From the NCBI RefSeq assembly GCF_030676955.1, contig NZ_JAUUUU010000001.1:1-64000 (forward strand): DNA of 64,000 nt, read 5' to 3'. This document shows, piece after piece, positions 23,296 through 32,853 of the stretch. The notes under the pieces were generated by a model, which saw only the letters and a program-made list of their open reading frames with translations, made no database searches and was not told the DNA's origin. The position numbers and the translations under genes are program-made. Source of the DNA: Porticoccus litoralis (lineage in GTDB: Bacteria > Pseudomonadota > Gammaproteobacteria > Pseudomonadales > Porticoccaceae). Position 1 is the first letter of the stretch; every line of letters starts with the position of its first letter.

Positions 23296-24684
23296 ATGAA
23301 AGTCGACAAGGGATACTCTACCGGCCGTAAAAAGCCATCACTTGTGAAACATTTATTGGCGATCTGCGGTATAGCGGCTGCCGCCATGACACATGCCGAG
23401 GTTGGCGAACCCGAAAAGGATGAGCTGAGATTCGGGTTTATCAAACTGACCGATATGGCACCCATCGCCGTAGCCTATGAAAAAGGCTACTTTGAAGATG
23501 AAGGCCTATACGTCACTGTCGAGGCCCAGGCCAACTGGAAAGTTCTACTGGACGGTGTCATTGACGGCAAGCTCGATGGCGCACACATGCTGGCTGGCCA
23601 GCCCCTGGCTGCCACCATTGGTTTCGGTACCGAAGCCCATATCGTGACCCCCTTCAGCATGGACCTGAACGGTAACGGCATCACCGTCTCCAATGAAATC
23701 TGGGAAATGATGAAAGAACACATTCCCATGGAAGGTGGAAAACCTGTTCACCCAATCAAGGCCGACTATCTGAAACCCGTCGTCGACAAATTCCGCTCTG
23801 AGGGCAAGCCCTTCAAGATGGGTATGGTATTCCCTGTTTCCACACACAACTATGAACTGCGTTACTGGCTGGCAGCAGGCGGTATTCACCCGGGCTACTA
23901 CGCACCGCACAAGGGTCATACCAGCGGCCTGATCGATGCCGAAGCACAGCTTTCTGTAACGCCCCCACCCCAAATGCCCGCCACACTTGAAGCCGGTACC
24001 ATCTACGGTTACTGCGTGGGTGAACCCTGGAACCAGCAGGCAGTGTTTAAGGGTATAGGTGTTCCCGTGATTACCGACTACGAAATCTGGAAAAACAACC
24101 CGGAAAAAGTATTCGGCATGACCAAGGGGTTCACCGAAAAATACCCGAATACCACCATTCGCGTGGTTAAGGCACTGCTGCGTGCCGCCAAGTGGCTCGA
24201 TGAGAACAACAACGCCAACCGTCCGGAAGCCGTAAAAATTCTCTCACAGCCTGAATATGTAGGCGGCGACTACGACGTCATCGCCAACAGCATGACCGGC
24301 ACCTTCGAATACGAAAAAGGTGACAAGCGTGAAGTCCCCGATTTCAACGTGTTCTTCCGTTACTTTGCCACCTACCCCTACTACTCGGATGCCGTCTGGT
24401 ACCTGACGCAAATGCGTCGCTGGGGTCAGATCTCCGAGAAAAAATCCGATGACTGGTATTTTGAAACGGCGAAAAAAGTCTATCGCCCCGACATTTACGC
24501 CACTGCAGCGAAAGAATTGATCGCTGACGGCATCATGGATGCGTCGGACTTCCCCGACTTCACCTCCGAGAGCGGCTTCCGCCCACCACAAACCGAGTTC
24601 CTCGATGATGTGACCTACGACGGAAAGCAACCCAATGCTTATCTGGAAAAACTGACCATCGGCTTAAAAGACGAAACCCTGTAA
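23296..24684 (+). CDS. nrtA: Nitrate ABC transporter, substrate-binding protein
   Basis: 462 residues from the ATG at 23296, with GAGGAAG nine bases upstream; an in-frame ATG 27 bases earlier lacks this spacing. The signal peptide (LLAICGIAAAAM) is cut near THA-EVG. The mature part is a NrtA/CmpA-type binding protein (LRFGFIKLTDMAPIAVAYEK, LNGNGITV, CVGEPWN) that captures nitrate or nitrite in the periplasm. It is the first gene of the nitrate uptake and reduction operon and a paralogue of nasS in the same locus. Confidence 0.94.
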   Translation: MKVDKGYSTGRKKPSLVKHLLAICGIAAAAMTHAEVGEPEKDELRFGFIKLTDMAPIAVAYEKGYFEDEGLYVTVEAQANWKVLLDGVIDGKLDGAHMLAGQPLAATIGFGTEAHIVTPFSMDLNGNGITVSNEIWEMMKEHIPMEGGKPVHPIKADYLKPVVDKFRSEGKPFKMGMVFPVSTHNYELRYWLAAGGIHPGYYAPHKGHTSGLIDAEAQLSVTPPPQMPATLEAGTIYGYCVGEPWNQQAVFKGIGVPVITDYEIWKNNPEKVFGMTKGFTEKYPNTTIRVVKALLRAAKWLDENNNANRPEAVKILSQPEYVGGDYDVIANSMTGTFEYEKGDKREVPDFNVFFRYFATYPYYSDAVWYLTQMRRWGQISEKKSDDWYFETAKKVYRPDIYATAAKELIADGIMDASDFPDFTSESGFRPPQTEFLDDVTYDGKQPNAYLEKLTIGLKDETL

Positions 24685-24767
24685 TGGCGTAATAGTTGCA
24701 GGATATCCATTAAAGCCATACATCCGGCAGGGAAACCTGCCGGATACAACACCCCAGGATTAATGTC

Positions 24768-25769
24768 ATGACTGAAATAGCGGCCATATTCAGAAATGAA
24801 CAAGGGAGTTTTTCAATCTCTCCAGGCAAACTGCTACTTCTACTTCGCCACATGGGAAAATCCCTCATTCTTCCCTTGGCTGGTATCGTTATCTTTCTCA
24901 TGCTGTGGCAAGGCGTTGCCAACAGCATCATCACCTCGCTGGGACACTTTCCCGGCCCGGTCCAGGTTTGGGAGCAATCCAAAAACCTCGTGGATGAACA
25001 CAATCGCGCCCGTCAGAAAGAAGCTGATTTCTACAAACGTCAGGAAGAACGCAATGCCAAAAAGCTGGCAAAAAACCCCGATGCAGAAGTAAAAATCCGT
25101 GACTACCCCGGAAAAGCGACCTTCTTCGACCAGATCATCACCAGCCTTTATACCGTCTCGTTCGGCTTTTTTATCGCATCCATCATTGCGATTCCCCTAG
25201 GTATCGTTTGCGGTCTCAGCGAAAAGGTCTACCAAGCGGTAAACCCGATTATCCAGACATTCAAACCAGTCTCACCACTGGCCTGGCTGCCATTAGTCAC
25301 TATGGTGGTATCGGCCCTCTACGTGACAGAAGAGCCCATGTTTGAAAAGGCTTTCCTGACCTCTGCCTTTACCGTAACCCTGTGCTGTCTGTGGCCCACC
25401 GTGATCAACACCACCGTTGGTGTTACCAGTATCGACCGCGATCTGGTGAATGTCAGCCGGGTATTACAGTTACCGCCATTGGTGCATGTGCGCACCATTG
25501 TGATCCCTTCCGCCATTCCAATGATTTTCACCGGCCTGAGGTTATCCCTGGCCACCGGCTGGATGGTGCTGATTGCCGCCGAAATGCTGGCGCAAAACCC
25601 GGGATTGGGAAAATTTATCTGGGATGAATTCCAGAACGGTTCTTCGGAATCACTGGGTCGCATCATGGTGGCCGTACTCACCATCGGCCTTATCGGTTTT
25701 ATTCTTGACCGCCTGATGCTGGCAATTCAGCGCCGCATTAGCTGGGACAAACAAGCCATTCTTCGTTAA
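24768..25769 (+). CDS. nrtB: Nitrate ABC transporter, permease
   Basis: 333 residues with about six membrane segments: one near residues 35-55 (PLAGIVIFLMLW), then a charged Lys/Glu-rich periplasmic or cytoplasmic insertion (about 70-115), and the BPD_transp_1 domain from about 120. The permease signature EAA-like loop lies near LQLPPLVHVRTIVIPSAIP. The insertion is typical of proteobacterial NrtB. It partners with NrtA and the following ATPase. Confidence 0.93.
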   Translation: MTEIAAIFRNEQGSFSISPGKLLLLLRHMGKSLILPLAGIVIFLMLWQGVANSIITSLGHFPGPVQVWEQSKNLVDEHNRARQKEADFYKRQEERNAKKLAKNPDAEVKIRDYPGKATFFDQIITSLYTVSFGFFIASIIAIPLGIVCGLSEKVYQAVNPIIQTFKPVSPLAWLPLVTMVVSALYVTEEPMFEKAFLTSAFTVTLCCLWPTVINTTVGVTSIDRDLVNVSRVLQLPPLVHVRTIVIPSAIPMIFTGLRLSLATGWMVLIAAEMLAQNPGLGKFIWDEFQNGSSESLGRIMVAVLTIGLIGFILDRLMLAIQRRISWDKQAILR

Positions 25770-25798
25770 CCCCAAGGCATTTCGTCAAGGAGCAGGTA

Positions 25799-26683
25799 AT
25801 GAAAAACAGTTATCTTGAAATCAGCCATGTGGGCATTGAATTCCCCACCGATGACAAACCGTTCAGAGCGTTGCAGGGAGTTGATCTCAGCATTGACCAA
25901 GGTGAATTTATTTCCCTGATCGGGCACTCCGGCTGTGGCAAATCAACCGTCTTGAACATAGTCGCCGGACTTTACGAAGCAACCGAAGGCGGCGTCATTC
26001 TCGAAGGCAAGGAAGTGGACAAACCCGGTCCCGACCGCGCCGTGGTTTTCCAGAACCACGCTTTACTGCCCTGGCTCAGCGTTTACCAGAATGTTGAGCT
26101 GGCGGTAAAACGGGTGTTCAGGAAAACCAAAACCAAGGCAGAAATGCACGACTGGATTGAACACAACCTCCAGCTGGTGCACATGGAGCACGCCATGCAC
26201 AAATTGCCGGGAGAAATCTCCGGTGGCATGAAACAACGTGTCGGTATTGCCCGCTGCCTGGCCATGCAACCCAAGGTTCTTCTTATGGACGAACCCTTTG
26301 GCGCGCTGGATGCCCTGACCCGTGCGCACCTGCAGGATTCACTCATGGAAATCCAGTCCCGACTGGGCAACACCGTGATCATGATCACCCACGATGTGGA
26401 CGAGGCGGTATTGCTCTCTGACCGCATCGTCATGATGACCAACGGCCCCGCCGCCACCATCGGTGAAATTCTCGACGTCAAACTGGCGCGTCCCAGAGAT
26501 CGCCTGGCACTGGCAGAAGACGCTGAATTTATTCATTACCGGCAACAGGTGCTGCGCTTCCTGTACGAAAAACAGAAAAACCCTGCGGTCAAAACCGAGG
26601 AAAAATCTGCAGAGGCGGCACCGGCAACCCCTGAAGCCGCCACCGATGCGCACAATGACAGCGAGAAACCCGAGGCTGCCTGA
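25799..26683 (+). CDS. nrtD: Nitrate ABC transporter, ATPase
   Basis: 294 residues. Walker A GHSGCGKST (about 42-50), ABC signature SGGMKQR (about 141-147) and Walker B VLLMDEPFGALDALTR are present, with the switch His in MITHDVDEA. The C-terminal 35 residues are an Ala/Glu/Pro-rich tail, probably disordered. It energises NrtB. AAGGAGCAGG lies just before the ATG. The next gene starts 2 bases after its stop. Confidence 0.93.
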   Translation: MKNSYLEISHVGIEFPTDDKPFRALQGVDLSIDQGEFISLIGHSGCGKSTVLNIVAGLYEATEGGVILEGKEVDKPGPDRAVVFQNHALLPWLSVYQNVELAVKRVFRKTKTKAEMHDWIEHNLQLVHMEHAMHKLPGEISGGMKQRVGIARCLAMQPKVLLMDEPFGALDALTRAHLQDSLMEIQSRLGNTVIMITHDVDEAVLLSDRIVMMTNGPAATIGEILDVKLARPRDRLALAEDAEFIHYRQQVLRFLYEKQKNPAVKTEEKSAEAAPATPEAATDAHNDSEKPEAA

Positions 26684-26685
26684 AC

Positions 26686-27879
26686 ATGACACATCGCCTC
26701 GCCATCATTGGCACCGGTATGGCCGGTGCCCGGATAGTTGAAGCCCTGATTAACGAAGGTTACCAGGGTGACATCACCATGCTGGGCGAGGAGCGCATTA
26801 AACCCTACAACCGTATTCAGTTATCCACTGTGCTCGCCGGAGACAAAGCTATCGATGGCCTGCCCCTGCTGGATGACAACTGGTATCAGTTACACAACAT
26901 ACAGCTGCGCAGCGGTGATCCGGTCATGCGTCTGGACGGCGAAAGCCGGACGATAACCACCGCGTCCGGCTGGCAGCAAACCTTCGACAGCATTGTCATT
27001 GCCACCGGCTCACGCCCCTTTATCCCACACATTCCCGGCAACAATCTGCCCGGGGTCATGGCCTTCCGCACCCTGGACGATATCGCCATCATGCAGAGCT
27101 TTGCCGAACAGGGGGAGAAGGTTCTGGTGGTCGGGGGCGGCCTGTTGGGCCTTGAAGCAGCCTATGGCCTGAACAAACTCGGACTGGATGTCACGGTGCT
27201 ACACCACAGCGATACCCTGATGAACCGGCAGCTGGACCAACACTCCGCCAACATGCTTAAAGCAAGTATGGAAGGCAGCGGCGTAAATATTTTGACCAAT
27301 GCCAGAACGGCAACCGTGACCGGCACCGAGCAGGTCACCGGCATTACTCTGGAAGATGGCCGCCACCTCGAAGCCGAACTGGTGGTGTTTGCCGCCGGGA
27401 TCACACCCAATGTGGAAGTCTTTCAAAGCAGCGGCATGGCCATAAAACATGGCATTGTTGTTGATGACCAGATGCGCACCAGTCTTCCCAATATCTATGC
27501 GCTCGGCGAATGCGCCGAACACAACGGCGTCACCGTCGGCATTGTTGCCCCCATCTGGGACCAGGCCAAGGTCCTCACCGAAACACTGCTCGGCAGGTCC
27601 GCCCGATACGAGCCCCGGGAACACTCCACGCAATTGAAGGTGTCGGGAATTGATGTGTTTTCAGCTGGCAACCTCACCGCAGGTGAAGACAGTCGCGATA
27701 TTGTTATCAATGATCCCAAGGCCGGAATTTATCGGCGTCTGGTCATTCGAGATAACCGGCTGCAGGCCGCCTTGCTGTTTGGCGACAAAAGCCTTTGCAG
27801 CGATTACGAAGCCCTTATTTCCTCCCACAAGACACTGGGAGACCACGAACAACAATTAATGTTTACCGCGCCCCCTTGA
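26686..27879 (+). CDS. NAD(P)H-dependent FAD oxidoreductase, electron donor for nitrate reductase
   Basis: 397 residues. FAD-binding GTGMAGARIVEAL at the N-terminus, a second Rossmann motif VLVVGGGLLGLEAAYGL (about 145-161) for NAD(P)H, and a C-terminal FAD segment with NIYALGECAEH (about 270-280). It matches the N-terminal part of NirB and the NasC/NasB electron-transfer subunits of assimilatory nitrate reductase, but has no [2Fe-2S] or sirohaem domain, so it is not itself a nitrite reductase. It probably passes electrons to NasA, which has its own BFD-like [2Fe-2S] domain. Confidence 0.85.
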   Translation: MTHRLAIIGTGMAGARIVEALINEGYQGDITMLGEERIKPYNRIQLSTVLAGDKAIDGLPLLDDNWYQLHNIQLRSGDPVMRLDGESRTITTASGWQQTFDSIVIATGSRPFIPHIPGNNLPGVMAFRTLDDIAIMQSFAEQGEKVLVVGGGLLGLEAAYGLNKLGLDVTVLHHSDTLMNRQLDQHSANMLKASMEGSGVNILTNARTATVTGTEQVTGITLEDGRHLEAELVVFAAGITPNVEVFQSSGMAIKHGIVVDDQMRTSLPNIYALGECAEHNGVTVGIVAPIWDQAKVLTETLLGRSARYEPREHSTQLKVSGIDVFSAGNLTAGEDSRDIVINDPKAGIYRRLVIRDNRLQAALLFGDKSLCSDYEALISSHKTLGDHEQQLMFTAPP

Positions 27880-27963
27880 ACAGTCGCGCGAGTATTTACC
27901 ATAACAACGTTTCACCAGACCGGACTGTGAATGGCCCTGTCTGTAAGACATCGATGGAATGAC

Positions 27964-30618
27964 ATGACCGAGCGAACAAACACAAAGGATACAACCTGCC
28001 CCTACTGTGGTGTTGGCTGTGGTGTGTCCGCCAAGGTGCGTGATGATCAGATTATCGCCGTGTCCGGCTCAGAAACCCATCCGGCCAACCTTGGTGCTCT
28101 CTGTGTCAAAGGCTCTGCCCTGCACGAAACCATGGGCAGCCATGGACGCCTGTTACACCCGAGTATTAACGGACAACAGACAGACTGGGAGACTGCCCTC
28201 GATACGGTGGCAGATCGCCTGAGGACCATACGGGAAACCCACGGCCCTGAAGCCATCGCCTTCTACCTGTCCGGGCAACTGCTTACCGAAGACTATTACG
28301 TCGCCAACAAACTGGCCAAGGGCTTTATCGGCACCGGACATGTCGATACCAATTCCCGGCTCTGTATGTCGTCGGCAGTGGCCAGCTACAAACGCGCCTT
28401 TGGCGGCGATGCCGTACCCTGCAGCTATGAAGACCTGGAAAGCTGCGATCTGCTGGTACTGGTCGGCTCTAATGCCGCCTGGACTCACCCGGTGCTGTAT
28501 CGTCGCATGGTGGCAGCCAAAAACAACAACCCCGATATGCGGGTGGTGGTGATTGATCCCCGCCGAACCGCCACCTGCGACATTGCAGACGTACACCTCG
28601 CCATCACACCTGGTTCTGACAGTTTCCTGTTTATGGGCTTGCTTGCCTGGCTGCACCAGCACAGAGCCACCGACCTCGATTACATAGAAGCCCACACCGA
28701 GGGTTTTGCCGAAACACTGGCTATCGCGCAGCAATATTCCATGGATGAAATTGCTTCCCGGGCGGGTCTAGAACAGGACACCCTGACAACGTTCTACCAA
28801 TGGTTTGCCGATACGGAGAAAACCATCACCTTCTACTCCCAGGGCATCAACCAGTCCTCTTCGGGCACGGATAAGGGCAACGCCATCATCAACTGCCACC
28901 TGGCAACCGGTCGAATCGGCAAAGTAGGTGCGGGCCCCTTCTCTATCACCGGACAGCCTAATGCCATGGGCGGTCGCGAAGTGGGTGGCCTAGCCAATCA
29001 GCTGGCCGCACATATGGATTACACGCCGGAGGCTTTAGAGACGGTCGCCGCGTTCTGGCAAACCGACAACCTGTGTCAGCAGCCGGGGCTGAAAGCCGTG
29101 GATCTGTTTGATGCCGTGGCTGAAGGTAAAATCAAGGCTATCTGGATCATGGGCACCAACCCGGTGGTGAGCCTGCCCAACGCGGACAAGGTCAAGGCGG
29201 CACTGCAGGCTTGCGACACGGTGATCGTCTCGGACTGTATTGCCGAAACCGACACCACCGCCACGGCCAACATTCTGCTGCCGGCCACCAGCTGGGGCGA
29301 AAAATCCGGCACGGTGACCAACTCGGAACGGCGAATATCACGCCAACGCTCCCTCACAACGCCACCGGGAGAAGCCCGTCACGACTGGTGGATACTCACC
29401 CTGGTAGCGCACAAACTCGGCTTTACCCACGCCTTCGCTTATGAATCCCCCCGGGATGTATTTGTCGAGCACGCAGCTCTCAGTGGTTTCCGCAACGGGG
29501 GCAAGCGGGCCTTCGATATCAGCGCCTTGAGTACCCTCACCCAGCAACAATACGATGATCTGAAACCCGTGCAATGGCCCGTGAATGCCACCAATCCTGA
29601 GGGCACCAAGCGCCTGTTCGGTGATGGTCGCTTCGTCACGTCCAGCGGCAGAGCGCAATTTATCCCGTTGCAGCCACAGGGCCCGCGGCAGGAGCCATCC
29701 GCCACCTATCCACTCATTCTCAACACCGGTCGCATTCGCGACCAGTGGCACACCATGACCCGAACCGGACGTTCCCAACGGCTGCTCAATCACATTGATG
29801 CGCCGTTTGTACTGATCAACCCCAGCACCGCTGCTGATAACAACCTGGCCGAAGGTGACCTGGCTGAAATTTCCACCCGCTACGGTTGCATACAGGTACA
29901 GGTCACCCTGGATGAAGGCTTGGCAGAACGTCAAATCTTCGTGCCCATTCACTGGAACGATCAGTACGCCAGCAGAGCCCGGGTCGACAGCCTGGTGGCA
30001 CCGCTAACCGACCCGGTATCGGGCCAGCCTGAATTCAAATACAACCCGGCTGCCATTAAAAAAGTGGAAACACCACAGTGGGCTGCGCTGATTTGCGCCG
30101 AGCCCCTGGATTGCAGCGATTTCATCTACTGGAGCATGGCCCCCGTGGCCGACGGCCAGGGCTACTGCTACCGAGTCGCCACGGCAGAAAATTTTGACTG
30201 GCAGAGCTACCTGAACCGGGTTCAGGAAAGCGACGGATGCGCCCACTACAGCGATCCGGCAATGGGAGATGAACGCTTTATCTGTTACCGGCAATCGCAA
30301 TTGACCCTGGGTATTTTCACCCACAGGGATCAGAAAGCCTTGCCTTCCCCCGACTGGTTAAAAGACATCATCAACAAACCCATTGAAGGCTCACCCTGGC
30401 TACTTTTAGCAGGCCGGGACATGGCCAAGAGTGATAAGGGCAGACTGATCTGCTCCTGTTTCGAAGTGGGTGAAAAACAGATTATTCAAGCCATCGTCGA
30501 TGGCGCCTGCTCGGTAAAACATCTGGGCGAACAACTGAAATGCGGCACCAACTGCGGCTCCTGTCTACCGGAACTTAACCACTTGGTAAACCAGACCCTG
30601 AAAATCGACGCCGCATAA
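27964..30618 (+). CDS. nasA: Assimilatory nitrate reductase, catalytic subunit
   Basis: 884 residues from the ATG at 27964; a start 33 bases upstream is possible. A [4Fe-4S] site near the N-terminus uses C12, C15, C19 and C47 (CPYCGVGC ... ALC). The molybdopterin oxidoreductase and dinucleotide-binding domains follow, with SRLCMSSAVASYKRAFGGD in the active-site region. The C-terminal 60 residues form a BFD-like [2Fe-2S] domain (LICSCFEVGE ... CGTNCGSC). It reduces nitrate to nitrite in the cytoplasm. It is the last gene of the operon and is followed by a terminator. No nitrite reductase (nirBD) lies in the window. Confidence 0.95.
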   Translation: MTERTNTKDTTCPYCGVGCGVSAKVRDDQIIAVSGSETHPANLGALCVKGSALHETMGSHGRLLHPSINGQQTDWETALDTVADRLRTIRETHGPEAIAFYLSGQLLTEDYYVANKLAKGFIGTGHVDTNSRLCMSSAVASYKRAFGGDAVPCSYEDLESCDLLVLVGSNAAWTHPVLYRRMVAAKNNNPDMRVVVIDPRRTATCDIADVHLAITPGSDSFLFMGLLAWLHQHRATDLDYIEAHTEGFAETLAIAQQYSMDEIASRAGLEQDTLTTFYQWFADTEKTITFYSQGINQSSSGTDKGNAIINCHLATGRIGKVGAGPFSITGQPNAMGGREVGGLANQLAAHMDYTPEALETVAAFWQTDNLCQQPGLKAVDLFDAVAEGKIKAIWIMGTNPVVSLPNADKVKAALQACDTVIVSDCIAETDTTATANILLPATSWGEKSGTVTNSERRISRQRSLTTPPGEARHDWWILTLVAHKLGFTHAFAYESPRDVFVEHAALSGFRNGGKRAFDISALSTLTQQQYDDLKPVQWPVNATNPEGTKRLFGDGRFVTSSGRAQFIPLQPQGPRQEPSATYPLILNTGRIRDQWHTMTRTGRSQRLLNHIDAPFVLINPSTAADNNLAEGDLAEISTRYGCIQVQVTLDEGLAERQIFVPIHWNDQYASRARVDSLVAPLTDPVSGQPEFKYNPAAIKKVETPQWAALICAEPLDCSDFIYWSMAPVADGQGYCYRVATAENFDWQSYLNRVQESDGCAHYSDPAMGDERFICYRQSQLTLGIFTHRDQKALPSPDWLKDIINKPIEGSPWLLLAGRDMAKSDKGRLICSCFEVGEKQIIQAIVDGACSVKHLGEQLKCGTNCGSCLPELNHLVNQTLKIDAA

Positions 30619-30718
30619 CAGTCTTTTGAACGATGCAGAAGCCACACAGATAGTTTTTCAATGGGCTTCGCGACAACAGGGTTAAAGAACAAGAACCTGT
30701 GGCACTTGTCGTACCCAA

Positions 30719-30774
30719 GTGCAACCTGGCCATGGCCGCTTCTCCCTATGGTCAGGTTGCACGAGGGTTTTTTT
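30719..30774 (+). terminator. Terminator of the nitrate operon
   Basis: GTGCAACCTG and CAGGTTGCAC (30719-30728, 30753-30762) pair perfectly, extended inward by CCAT/ATGG, and are followed by a T-run at 30768-30774. From here to the 4.5S RNA gene I see no gene. Confidence 0.8.
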
Positions 30775-30887
30775 GTGCATTTCTGAGTCCGCTCACGCAG
30801 CCCCGAACAAACAAGTTTACTCGGCATAAGCACAGCCGATGGCATACAAGCGCGCGTATCACTCAGGGGAAAAAGGGTTGGGAATCT

Positions 30888-31002
<115 letters not shown>

Positions 31003-31051
31003 ATAAAGAATGGCTTTAACAGCCGTGCTGGTCTAACCAGCGAGGGTGGGC

Positions 31052-31080
31052 ATTATGGTCGCTTCAATGATGCATTTCAA
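31052..31080 (-). promoter_or_regulatory. ffs: Promoter of the 4.5S RNA gene
   Basis: On the minus strand, TTGAAA (31080-31075) and CATAAT (31057-31052) are separated by 17 bases. Transcription would start about 43 bases before the mature RNA, consistent with 5' processing. Confidence 0.6.
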
Positions 31081-31152
31081 CCGCAATCCGGGCTAGTATC
31101 AGGTGCTGTCCTTCCCTAACATAGGGAGCTTCTTTACTAAACTGGCCCGTGC

Positions 31153-32853
31153 ATGATCGCGACTTTTAACGCCACTGTGAAAGCCTCTGTGAAAGCCACT
31201 ACGAAAGCCACTGGCAAAGCAATTGGGAATGCCGTCACCCTCGCCCTGCTCTGTTGCCTGTTGTTGGCCTGCAGCGGTGGAGAAAGCAATGTCGCCACCG
31301 GCAACCGGGAGGGCATCTTACATCTGGGCAACGGCACCGATCCCCAGGAGCTGGACCCCCACATCGTCACCGGCATCCCCGAACACAATATTCTCACTGC
31401 CCTGCTGGAAGGGCTGGTCGCTAAAGACCCCGCCACACTGGAACCCATCCCCGCTGTCGCCGAACGTTGGGACGTGAGTGAGGACGGCAAAAACTACCGC
31501 TTCCACCTGCGCCACAATGCCCGCTGGTCCAACGGCGACCCGTTGACCGCCAATGACTTTGCCTGGTCCTGGTGGCGAGCCCTGCAACCGGCGCTGGGCA
31601 ACCAGTACGCCTACATGCTGTTTGCCATTAAGGGCGCCGAGGCCTACTACAAGGGCGAACTGACAGACTTCGACCAGGTGGGCGTGAAAATCATTGATGA
31701 CTACACCCTGGATGTCACCCTGACCAACCCCACGCCCTATTTCCTGCAACTGCTGGATCACTACAGTTACTACCCGGTACACCGCGCCACCATCGAAAAA
31801 TTTGGCGCCCCCGACGAGCGCGGCAGCCAGTGGACCCGCCCCGGCAACTTTGTCGGCAACGGCCCCTACAATCTCAGTGAATGGCGGCTATTCAAACGGG
31901 TGGTTGTGAGCAAAAACCCCTATTACTGGGATGCCGACACCGTCAGCATCAACGCCATCCACTTTCACCCCACGGAAAACGTCACCACCGAAGAGCGCAT
32001 GTTCCGCTCCGGGCAGTTGCACCGTACCGGCAGCATCCCCATCGACAAAGTGGCCACCTACCGCAAAAATCACCCGGAACTGCTCTACACCCAGGCCTAT
32101 CTGGGCAACTATTTCTACCGTTTTAACACCAAGGTGCCACAACTCAGCGACAAGCGTGTGCGCCAGGCCCTGGCCATGACCATCGACCGCGATGCCATCG
32201 TTAAACAGGTCACCAAGGGCGATGAGCTGCCCGCCTACACCTTCACCCCGCCGGACACCCTCGGCTATACCGCCCCGGATGCCTTCCGCTACGACCCGGA
32301 AAAAGCCCGGGAGCTAATGGCAGAAGCGGGCTATCCCGGTGGTGAGGGCTTCCCCGTTACCGAACTGCTCTACAACACCTCCGAGGGCCATCGCAAAATC
32401 GCCGTGGCCATCCAGCAAATGTGGAACAAGGAGCTGGGCATCAAGATCGTGCTCAACAACCAGGACTGGAAGGTTTATCTGAACTCCGTCGACACCGGCG
32501 ACTACGCCATCGCACGGGCTGGCTGGATTGGCGACTACGTGGACCCCAACACCTTTCTCGATATGTGGCTCACCGATGGCGGCAATAACCGCACCGGCTG
32601 GTCCAACCCCCGCTACGACGAGCTGATCATCAAGCTGGCGCCCGAGGCCAGCGACCGCGAAGAACGCTATCGGCTGATGCGAGAAGCGGAAGCCCTGCTG
32701 TTAAAGGATATGCCGGTGATCCCCATTTACATCTACACCAGCAAGAGCCTGGTGCACCCCAGTCTCAAGGGCCTCAAACCCAACCTGCTGAATTACACCC
32801 TGTACAAACAACTGTCACTGGACGCCAGCGTCCCCGCCGAGGTCATGCACTGA
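31153..32853 (+). CDS. oppA: Peptide ABC transporter, substrate-binding lipoprotein
   Basis: 566 residues. The hydrophobic signal ends in a lipobox LLLAC (Cys about residue 37), so the mature protein should be lipid-anchored. The rest is a family 5 (OppA) solute-binding protein (LHLGNGTDPQELDPHIVTG; LRHNARWSNGDPLTANDF; SNPRYDELI). It delivers oligopeptides to OppBC. The signal's basic region is built from a 12-bp tandem repeat, giving K-A-x-x units. No strong ribosome site is seen. Its stop overlaps the oppB start by one base. Confidence 0.92.
   Translation: MIATFNATVKASVKATTKATGKAIGNAVTLALLCCLLLACSGGESNVATGNREGILHLGNGTDPQELDPHIVTGIPEHNILTALLEGLVAKDPATLEPIPAVAERWDVSEDGKNYRFHLRHNARWSNGDPLTANDFAWSWWRALQPALGNQYAYMLFAIKGAEAYYKGELTDFDQVGVKIIDDYTLDVTLTNPTPYFLQLLDHYSYYPVHRATIEKFGAPDERGSQWTRPGNFVGNGPYNLSEWRLFKRVVVSKNPYYWDADTVSINAIHFHPTENVTTEERMFRSGQLHRTGSIPIDKVATYRKNHPELLYTQAYLGNYFYRFNTKVPQLSDKRVRQALAMTIDRDAIVKQVTKGDELPAYTFTPPDTLGYTAPDAFRYDPEKARELMAEAGYPGGEGFPVTELLYNTSEGHRKIAVAIQQMWNKELGIKIVLNNQDWKVYLNSVDTGDYAIARAGWIGDYVDPNTFLDMWLTDGGNNRTGWSNPRYDELIIKLAPEASDREERYRLMREAEALLLKDMPVIPIYIYTSKSLVHPSLKGLKPNLLNYTLYKQLSLDASVPAEVMH
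31177..31224 (+). repeat. Four degenerate 12-bp tandem repeats in the oppA signal region
   Basis: Units GTGAAAGCCTCT, GTGAAAGCCACT, ACGAAAGCCACT and GGCAAAGCAATT run head to tail and encode VKAS, VKAT, TKAT, GKAI. They extend the basic n-region of the lipoprotein signal without changing frame; the first two units each begin with GTG, a possible start codon. Confidence 0.7.
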
